Below, one piece after another: positions 58,594-64,000 of a stretch of 64,000 nt of DNA. The notes under the pieces were generated by a model. That model worked only from the letters and a program-made list of their open reading frames with translations. It did not search any database and was not told the DNA's origin. How positions within the stretch are numbered: position 1 is the first letter of the stretch; the number at the start of each line of letters is the position of its first letter. The stretch comes from Oscillospiraceae bacterium (GTDB lineage: Bacteria; Bacillota; Clostridia; Oscillospirales; Ruminococcaceae): assembly GCA_900752435.1 (NCBI GenBank), contig CAADVD010000016.1:124001-188000 (forward strand), given 5' to 3'. A program made the position numbers and the translations under genes.

Positions 58594-59043
58594 TTAATTA
58601 CCTCTCTTTTCTATTCCCAGTGCATAGTAGCTGCATATCATATAATTGCCCTCATGCTCATATACCGGGGTTTTGTCTGATAAGTATATAATAACAGTAT
58701 CGCCAATAGAGAGCACCTTCATTCTTTGCCGAATAGGAATTTTCACTACGTTTCCCTCCAGTTGAACCCAGATCCCTTTGGTTCTTTTTCGGAGCCCGAC
58801 CGTTTCAATTTTCTCGCAGGTTCCCTGGATGCACATATAGTTGCCAGCAAAGCTATTATAGCATAGTCGAATCCCGTTTATAAGCAGAAACCCGGACAAC
58901 AGCAGGCAGGGTAAGCTAAAATAGAAATCCCGAAAACCAAGCAAGATGATAACAAACAACAGCAAGAAAACAGCACCCCCTACAATTCTTATGGCAATCT
59001 GCTTTTGTAAAGGTGCTGGCAACTCATAAAATCTCTCCTTCAT
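58594..59043 (-). CDS. Two-helix membrane protein
   Basis: A 149-residue protein. Two helices (IVGGAVFLLLFVIILLGF; FSLPCLLLSGFLLINGIRL) are followed by a beta-rich domain (CIQGTCEKIETVGLRKRTKG; VKIPIRQRMKVLSIGDTVII). The second part looks like a small OB/SH3-type barrel. Function unknown. The ATG at 59043 has GAGGTG 6 bases upstream. It is between the genes at 59054 and 58592, in one operon. Confidence 0.62.
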   Translation of the reverse strand: MKERFYELPAPLQKQIAIRIVGGAVFLLLFVIILLGFRDFYFSLPCLLLSGFLLINGIRLCYNSFAGNYMCIQGTCEKIETVGLRKRTKGIWVQLEGNVVKIPIRQRMKVLSIGDTVIIYLSDKTPVYEHEGNYMICSYYALGIEKRGN

Positions 59044-59053
59044 CTGCTTCACC

Positions 59054-59617
59054 TCACAATACGATTAGTTTCTTTTTCTTCAGCAGGCCGAGCAATATCC
59101 TTATGGTTTCATCCCTGCATTCTGCGCATTCCATGATCTGCTCCAGACAATTATCTGCGATGGTATTCTTTGTGTAGATCGCCTCCACCAACGCCTGCCG
59201 GTTTTCAGCATGGAGATATCGGGGTTCAGGCCTGATCTTATGCTCTCTAAGAAAGATAATTTCTGCTACCGTCAGCCGAAGTCCGGCATTCCAAAGCCAC
59301 ATTAATATTTCCTTTTCTGCGCGGCTCAAAAAAATCTCTGGTTTTGCATTGATTGCCGGGCAGCAAACACACTGTGTGAGGATTCTGTATCTTGCCACAT
59401 CAGTATTTTCTGCTCCCGTTTCTGCCAGACCCATTCTTGCCAAATGCTTCAGCGTCCGCTTCTCCGATTCTGTTTTAACTTCGGAAAATCCAAACCTCCC
59501 GTTCAGCCACAACACCGCCTGTTCTCCGGATAAGCTATATTCCTGACCACATCTCGCCACCTGGAGAAGATGTTCCGTGGAGTTTTCTTTTACAATCCCT
59601 TTGGACAAATAAATCAT
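59054..59617 (-). CDS. Hypothetical protein of a mobile-element operon
   Basis: A 187-residue protein: IYLSKGIVKENSTEHLLQVA, WLNGRFGFSEVKTESEKRTL, RYRILTQCVCCPAINAKPEI, FLSRAEKEILMWLWNAGLRL. It is mostly helical; the middle part has the look of a winged helix (EKEILMWLWNAGLRLTVAEI). CVCC and CAEC pairs could bind metal. The ATG at 59617 has GAGGTG 6 bases upstream. No family is recognised. Confidence 0.6.
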   Translation of the reverse strand: MIYLSKGIVKENSTEHLLQVARCGQEYSLSGEQAVLWLNGRFGFSEVKTESEKRTLKHLARMGLAETGAENTDVARYRILTQCVCCPAINAKPEIFLSRAEKEILMWLWNAGLRLTVAEIIFLREHKIRPEPRYLHAENRQALVEAIYTKNTIADNCLEQIMECAECRDETIRILLGLLKKKKLIVL

Positions 59618-59691
59618 GTTCATCACCTCTTTGACCTTTCAATTACATTACACGATTGGATAAGGTGATTTACAACATTTTATTACGCTGT

Positions 59692-60081
59692 TTATATCAA
59701 GTACATAAGTGCAACACAAGCTCCGGCAATTAAGAGAACGCATGCCACCACCAATATAATCTTTTTAACCAGCGCCTTGTCAATCTCCTCACGCCCTCCC
59801 CCTTCATCAATGGGACGGACATCATCATAATAGCCGTCATAATCATCTTCTCTCACTGGCTCAGATGCTCCACCAGCTTTCGCAGGAACATCTGGTCTTT
59901 TTGTTTTTCCTGCATATCTTTTTTTCTTTACATGCTTCTTGCTGCTCTTTTTCTTCTCCCGCTGCGCTTCGGTAACCGGCGCTTCCTCCGGTACCGCAGA
60001 AGATAACGATTCCCCGCATTCCGTACAAAAAGATGCTGCCGGATTTGCAAGTTCTTTGCCGCAATATGGACAGTATTTCAT
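59692..60081 (-). CDS. Zinc-ribbon single-pass membrane protein
   Basis: A 129-residue protein. The N-terminal zinc ribbon is MKYCPYCGKELANPAASFCT with ECGE completing the two C-x2-C pairs. A Lys-rich stretch (KKKSSKKHVKKKRYAGKTKR) and an acidic stretch (REDDYDGYYDDVRPIDEGGG) follow. The C-terminal helix IILVVACVLLIAGACVALMY anchors it, with the ribbon in the cytoplasm. The ATG at 60081 has AAAGGAG. It is first in its operon behind a promoter. Confidence 0.78.
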   Translation of the reverse strand: MKYCPYCGKELANPAASFCTECGESLSSAVPEEAPVTEAQREKKKSSKKHVKKKRYAGKTKRPDVPAKAGGASEPVREDDYDGYYDDVRPIDEGGGREEIDKALVKKIILVVACVLLIAGACVALMYLI

Positions 60082-60150
60082 AGTATCGAACTCCTTTCCT
60101 GAAAATAAAAAAACAAGCAGATTCCTGAGAACCCACTTGTAGACGATATA

Positions 60151-60179
60151 AGTATAACAGATTTTCTTTTCCATGTCAT
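60151..60179 (-). promoter_or_regulatory. Promoter of the zinc-ribbon operon
   Basis: -35 ATGACA (60174-60179), 17-base spacer, -10 TATACT (60151-60156). A weak ACAAG/CTTGT hairpin followed by a run of seven T lies in the leader. Confidence 0.65.
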
Positions 60180-60320
60180 CGGCATTTCCTATGCCACTTT
60201 TGTGCCATTTTATCTGCCATACCACGCCAATGAAGTTCTTCCCTACGCAATCTCACTACATGGCTATTATCAAAGCATAAACCGCATTGGTCGCGGACAA
60301 TCATAAAAAAAGCATATTTC

Positions 60321-60416
60321 TATCTAAACAAGATAATAAATATCCACCCTATCCAACATTATATCTTGTTTCAGTATAAAATCAATAGACGCGATAAAAA
60401 ATATCTAAATAAGACA
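60321..60416 (+). promoter_or_regulatory. Operator-like repeats upstream of the XRE gene
   Basis: TATCTAAACAAGATA (60321-60335), an inverted TATCTTGTTT (60362-60371) and TATCTAAATAAGACA (60402-60416) share the core TATCTAAAYAAGAYA. They lie between divergent promoters, as in phage immunity regions. 60180-60320 shows nothing else. Confidence 0.6.
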
Positions 60417-60436
60417 GAGAAAATGGAGATTTATGA

Positions 60437-60706
60437 ATGGGTAGAAGCATGTTTACAATAAAAGGAAATATATGCTCTGATAAAGTAAGATTGGGCCGCG
60501 CACTGCAAAAGCCCCCGATTACACAAGAGGAGCTTGCCCAAAGGATTCAGTTTATGGGCATGGAGGATATGACGCCTCTGATCATCTCACGTATAGAGAA
60601 GAACCAGCGACATGTCTGCGATGCAGAATTGCTTATGCTGGCAAAAGCCTTGCATGTATCAATGGAATGGCTGGTTAGTGATACAGACGAGATAAAGATA
60701 AAATAA
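60437..60706 (+). CDS. XRE-family regulator, divergent
   Basis: An 89-residue protein. The HTH reads VRLGRALQKPPITQEELAQR, LIISRIEKNQRHVCDAELLM, LAKALHVSMEWLVSD. The N-terminal FTIKGNICSDK leads directly into helix 1. GGAG lies 8 bases before the ATG. It is the only plus-strand gene in the element region and faces away from the zinc-ribbon operon, over an array of operator-like repeats, so it is likely a repressor of that operon and of itself. Confidence 0.85.
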   Translation: MGRSMFTIKGNICSDKVRLGRALQKPPITQEELAQRIQFMGMEDMTPLIISRIEKNQRHVCDAELLMLAKALHVSMEWLVSDTDEIKIK

Positions 60707-60792
60707 AATCTATTTGTGGCAAAAAAACGATGCAGAACAGGCTTTTTTAATAAGATGGCCTTTGTTGTTTTATGTCGAAAAACTTTTCCGTG

Positions 60793-60951
60793 CATGGCGG
60801 CGTCCTCCTGATTGCCGCCATGTCAAATTGCAAGGTGTAGGGTCGTCGTTGGGTTTTCTGCAAAAGGAAACGGCGGCTCAAATTTAGAGCTGCCGTTTCA
60901 TGGGCGCGTGAATAGGGCTGCTGTACGACGGCTTTTTTCTTTTGCCGTCGT
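60793..60951. repeat. Three consecutive hairpins
   Basis: CATGGCGGC/GCCGCCATG (60793-60822), AAACGGC-GCTC/GAGC-GCCGTTT (60868-60898) and ACGACGGC/GCCGTCGT (60925-60951). The middle one is followed by CCTTTTG on the minus strand and probably terminates the Bce-type operon. Confidence 0.6.
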
Positions 60952-60976
60952 CCGGCAGATGAAATTTCTATTCTAC

Positions 60977-63031
60977 TTATTTTTCTAATGTTAGAGGGAT
61001 TATTTCCTTCCTCATAGACTGAGAGGCAATAAACGCATACAGGAGATAAATAAGGGTAAAAATCAGTAAAGCACTCAAAACCACAAGTGCTATCAATGCG
61101 GTTAGATTATCAAATACAGGCACATCATAAGAAGCTATAAAAAGCGTATGGCTCATTGACTTTAGTAAGCAACTACCAATGACTATTGCAGGAATAAATG
61201 GCAATGCGAAGTAAAGAAATATATGATCTCTCAACATTTTTTCAAGAACAATCACCTCGTTTCCAAGTGTTCTCATTACATTGTATTGACGCTTTATTGT
61301 TTTCACTTCCGTCAAAAGTTGAACAGCGAGTATTACAATACTAATTATGCCGATAACCAGCGACAAGTAGCACAATGGCAGAATAATTAAGATAGCTTGG
61401 CTGGTAGGTGTACTTGCTAATTTGCCCATGTAGTAATAGTTTCCTTTGTCGAGGATTTTTGTTGTGTATCCGTTTTCCCCGGAAGCAACCACATTGGAGT
61501 TCAATGGCCTAACTTGCGGAAATTCGTTTTCCAATTCAGACATATCAATCACTGTTTCGGATTGAGCAACATAGAGGCTGTACATCGCTTCCATATTTTC
61601 AATATAGTGATCCGGGACAACGATTACAAAATCTTGGCCGTTACCATATCCACCATACTGTGAGAACGCCTCGGTAAAAATATCCTTGCAAACCAGAGTG
61701 CCTTTTTCAATCTGAAAATTTGTAAATGTATCTTTCAGATATGGCAGGCAATGAATGATGTATTGTTCTTCTGACAATGGTATTTGAGGCAGGCCCAACA
61801 TTGCTCGCAAATTACAATAATCACTATATTTCATAAAGGCATCGTACTGGTTTTCTGCAATAACATAGTCGTTGATTGATACGGTTTTGCTTGCCCTGTT
61901 CCAGTATTTTGTTAAGACACGATTTCTAATGTCAGTAAATTGTGTGCTTTTATCTGTATATAAGCAATAGGAATATTGGTTGTCTACATCAATGCGTTCA
62001 TTCAAGAATGAGGAATATTGGCTATAATCACCGTTCTCACCTACATGAACAATCGCAAGGTCGAATGGCTGCATAACAACTGCTTTCTCCATGACCTGAT
62101 AAAAAGCATTTGTCATACCAATACAAACGATGGTGCAGGTGAATAAAATTGAGATAACACCTAATGAGAAACTCATTTTGTTGGATTTTGAAAGGAACAT
62201 TCGTAAGGTAACTAAACGACTTCCTTTGTATTTCCAGTTCTGAGATTTATTAAGCATTTCGTGTATGATATAAATAAATCCTCGAAAGAAGAACAACAGC
62301 CCCAACATTGCCGAAACTGCACCTGCGGTAATGCTTGCCACTGTCTGTTTTGTTCCCGCAAACAAATAGAAACTTACAATGAGCATTACCACGGAAATCA
62401 GCAAAAACATGAAGCCAGTTTTAGATTGGTGTTCACGAACACTACTGTTGTTCCGACTGTAATTCAACAGATCTATCAATTTAACCGTTTGTACTTTTCT
62501 ATTCGTCTTAATCAGTGCGATTATATAGACAATGCAAAATTCGATGCAAGTCAAGCCGACTGCTGATACAGAAAGAAAAGCTAATAATGCTTCTTGAAAG
62601 TGGAATAGATTTGAAACAAAACTTTCTAATATTTTAGAAACTAAAATCCCAAAGCCAAAGCCCACAATAACAGCCATAAGGCCCAAAAAAGCATTTTCCT
62701 TAAATATCATTTTGCAAATGTCGCCTTTTTCTACACCCAATATCATATAGGTGCTAATTTCCTTGCTGCGACGCTGTAAGATGAAGTCCATCATGTAGCT
62801 GATAAACCACCCAAGTGCAAATACAACGACGGCAGAAAAAAGGGCGGCAATCACGCCAATATCACCGTTTCCGCTCTCGGCAAATAAACGAAAAAGCTGT
62901 TGCATAGTATGAGAAACAATAAGAGAATTGAACGCATACATAAGGGCAACAACGCCGATAAGGGAAAACCAAAAAATCTTATATTCACTTAACTGCCGTT
63001 TCATATTACGTTGTGAAAGACTTGCAAGCAT
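60977..63031 (-). CDS. BceB-type ABC permease
   Basis: A 684-residue FtsX-fold permease with about ten helices. The N-terminal part has ALFSAVVVFALGWFISYMMD and the large extracellular domain lies about 300-530. The C-terminal FtsX domain ends LYAFIASQSMRKEIIPLTLE. BceAB transporters free lipid II-cycle intermediates from peptide antibiotics and signal to a linked kinase. It lies 4 bases after the ATPase gene. GGAGGG precedes the ATG. Confidence 0.9.
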   Translation of the reverse strand: MLASLSQRNMKRQLSEYKIFWFSLIGVVALMYAFNSLIVSHTMQQLFRLFAESGNGDIGVIAALFSAVVVFALGWFISYMMDFILQRRSKEISTYMILGVEKGDICKMIFKENAFLGLMAVIVGFGFGILVSKILESFVSNLFHFQEALLAFLSVSAVGLTCIEFCIVYIIALIKTNRKVQTVKLIDLLNYSRNNSSVREHQSKTGFMFLLISVVMLIVSFYLFAGTKQTVASITAGAVSAMLGLLFFFRGFIYIIHEMLNKSQNWKYKGSRLVTLRMFLSKSNKMSFSLGVISILFTCTIVCIGMTNAFYQVMEKAVVMQPFDLAIVHVGENGDYSQYSSFLNERIDVDNQYSYCLYTDKSTQFTDIRNRVLTKYWNRASKTVSINDYVIAENQYDAFMKYSDYCNLRAMLGLPQIPLSEEQYIIHCLPYLKDTFTNFQIEKGTLVCKDIFTEAFSQYGGYGNGQDFVIVVPDHYIENMEAMYSLYVAQSETVIDMSELENEFPQVRPLNSNVVASGENGYTTKILDKGNYYYMGKLASTPTSQAILIILPLCYLSLVIGIISIVILAVQLLTEVKTIKRQYNVMRTLGNEVIVLEKMLRDHIFLYFALPFIPAIVIGSCLLKSMSHTLFIASYDVPVFDNLTALIALVVLSALLIFTLIYLLYAFIASQSMRKEIIPLTLEK

Positions 63032-63035
63032 AATT

Positions 63036-63788
63036 TCAATTCCCTCCCATCATGGTGAGGACATCTAAAATCTTGTTAAAGAAAGTTCTGCGAGAATCGT
63101 TGCCTTTGCGGATTTCCGTAAAAATCGTGCCGTCGCGCAAAAAGAGAATACGATTTGCATAACTCGCAGAAAAGGCGTCATGCGTTACCATTAGTATGGT
63201 TGCACCCAGCGTTTCGTTGATGCTCTGGATAGTGGATAGCAGCATCTGGGACGAATGGCTGTCCAGTGCGCCGGTGGGTTCGTCCGCCAGAATCAGCTTA
63301 GGATTGTTGATGATGGCTCTGGCGCAGGCGCACCGTTGCTTTTGGCCGCCGGATACCTGATAGGGGTATTTTTTCAGAATATCCGTGATGTTTAGTTTAC
63401 TGGACATTTCTTGTACCCGCCCGTCGATCTCACCTGCGGGAACCTTGTTGATTGTCAATGCTAGAGCAATGTTCTCGGAAATGGTCAGGGTGTCCAGCAG
63501 GTTAAAGTCCTGAAATACAAAGCCCAGATTTTCCCGGCGAAACCGGGCAATCTGCTTTTCGTTTATCTCTGTCACATCAGTCCCGTCCAAATGGATATGT
63601 CCTGCGCTGACCGTATCAATAGTGGAAATGCAGTTAAGCAGGGTGGTCTTGCCGGAGCCAGACGCGCCCATAATCCCTACAAATTCCCCCTCCTGAACGG
63701 AAAAACTGATGTCTTGAATCGCTTTTGTGATGTTACCGCCATTTCCGTAATACTTCTGGATATGTTCCAGCTTCAAAACTTCTTTCAT
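63036..63788 (-). CDS. BceA-type ABC ATPase
   Basis: A 250-residue ATPase. Walker A is GIMGASGSGKTTLLNCI, signature YQVSGGQKQRCACARAI, Walker B KLILADEPTGALD, H-loop LMVTHDAFSASYA. This is the MacB/LolD/BceA subclass paired with FtsX-like permeases. The ATG at 63788 has GAGGTG upstream; an upstream in-frame ATG at 63842 lacks one. With the kinase tail upstream it forms a bacitracin-type resistance module. Confidence 0.92.
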   Translation of the reverse strand: MKEVLKLEHIQKYYGNGGNITKAIQDISFSVQEGEFVGIMGASGSGKTTLLNCISTIDTVSAGHIHLDGTDVTEINEKQIARFRRENLGFVFQDFNLLDTLTISENIALALTINKVPAGEIDGRVQEMSSKLNITDILKKYPYQVSGGQKQRCACARAIINNPKLILADEPTGALDSHSSQMLLSTIQSINETLGATILMVTHDAFSASYANRILFLRDGTIFTEIRKGNDSRRTFFNKILDVLTMMGGN

Positions 63789-63876
63789 AGTATTATCACC
63801 TCTAATCCTATTGTAAAATAATATGAACGCCATTTGTATCAAGTTTTCTTACAAAGTTCTAACAGAAATGTAAGAA

Positions 63877-63901
63877 GTGCAGAACCATTTTAGCTCTGCA
63901 C
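63877..63901 (-). terminator. Terminator overlapping the kinase gene end
   Basis: GTGCAGA (63877-63883) pairs with TCTGCAC (63895-63901), and TTCTTACATTT follows on the minus strand. Confidence 0.65.
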
Positions 63902-64000
63902 CTCATGGATCAGACAGTTAATGTGAAAAGCCAGAGAAATAGATGCGCCATGTTCAGATGATGCCGCTGTAATGCTGATACCCAGCTTGTCACAGAGGCG
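63890..64000 (-). CDS. Sensor histidine kinase, C-terminal fragment
   Basis: The last 36 codons of a gene that enters from the right edge. RLCDKLGISITAASSEHGAS and ISLAFHINCLIHEVQS match the final helix and strand of the ATPase domain of Bce-type sensor kinases (pattern LCxKLGIxIxxxSxxxxGxxxxxxF). It lies directly upstream of the BceAB-type genes, supporting a BceRS-like two-component system. The response regulator would be to the right. Confidence 0.65.
   Translation of the reverse strand, partial: RLCDKLGISITAASSEHGASISLAFHINCLIHEVQS

Larger units (their letters stand above)
31924..60706. mobile_element. Integrated mobile element (approximate limits)
   Basis: A tyrosine integrase gene marks the left side. 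A DUF6462 excisionase-like gene and Tn916-like HTH and sigma genes form the control region. Plasmid/phage-type replication, partition and recombination genes fill the body, nearly all on the minus strand. The last gene assigned to it is the divergent XRE gene at 60437. No conjugation genes (relaxase, VirD4, VirB4) are seen, so it may be mobilisable, phage-like, or part of a larger element continuing to the right. Direct repeats marking attL/attR were not found. Confidence 0.75.

Noticed and set aside
31900..60140. Direct repeat CTGAGAACCC near 31910 and 60126 as attL/attR
   Set aside because: Ten bases can match by chance between regions of this size, and the right copy lies inside an operon leader.
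60793..60951. Three hairpins as a CRISPR or REP array
   Set aside because: The three stems differ in sequence and there are no regular repeats or spacers.
1..64000. tRNA, rRNA or CRISPR arrays
   Set aside because: No cloverleaf with a matching acceptor stem, no rRNA core sequence, and no regularly spaced repeats were seen.

Overview
The window looks like a gut-type Clostridia chromosome (Lachnospiraceae/Oscillospiraceae-like). The evidence is strong GGAGG ribosome sites, sigma-A promoters of the TTGAC(A/T)-17-TATAAT type, LAAC lipoboxes, heterodimeric ABC exporters, MATE pumps, a Bce-type transporter and a Tn916-like integrase/sigma/HTH region. Nearly all genes lie on the minus strand. Species cannot be named from the sequence alone.

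1-13 kb: a flavin/redox stress region. After the tail of a glycosyltransferase comes a MarR operon (membrane protein, MarR, flavodoxin). A long minus-strand operon follows: iron alcohol dehydrogenase, double flavodoxin, RibD-like reductase, lipoprotein hydrolase, lipoprotein flavodoxins, cyclophilin-like lipoprotein, FMN reductase, DUF4405 cytochrome-like protein (broken by one in-frame stop) and ApbE. An AdhR/NmlR-like MerR gene at 12481 faces a second unit (iron-sulfur-flavoprotein-like gene and carboxymuconolactone decarboxylase). Both units have the MerR-type promoter with a 19-bp spacer, so they form one predicted electrophile/aldehyde-stress regulon.

13-31 kb: transport and drug efflux. 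It holds a decayed DUF368 gene, a TetR-controlled pair of ABC half-transporters, a TetR-GNAT-DUF6796 operon, and a MarR-MarR-cytidylate-kinase-like-MATE-ABC-ABC efflux operon. Three copies of one structured leader RNA with an intrinsic terminator are the highlight. One precedes the second MarR gene of the MarR-MATE unit, one sits between MATE and the ABC pair, and one sits in front of a MATE remnant. A guanidine-IV (mepA-type) riboswitch is the best guess. 30.4-31.6 kb is a graveyard of IS256, ISL3 and paralogue fragments.

31.9-60.7 kb: an integrated mobile element. Integrase, a ribbon-helix-helix protein, a DUF6462 excisionase-like protein, Tn916-like HTH and sigma genes and an XRE repressor form the control end. 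Then come a ParM/ParR-like pair, primase, a recombination set (YqaJ nuclease, RecD2, candidate annealing protein, SSB), an AbiE toxin-antitoxin operon, an orphan DNA methyltransferase, a serine hydrolase cargo gene, a block of acidic unknown proteins, and a MoxR-type ATPase with a CobT-like VWA protein. No relaxase, coupling protein or VirB4 is visible. Two near-identical promoter-leader-terminator modules (44.75-44.87 and 58.29-58.42 kb) drive the early operons. A divergent XRE gene with three operator-like repeats lies near the right side; neither att end is proven.

61-64 kb: a BceAB-type ABC transporter and the tail of its probable histidine kinase.
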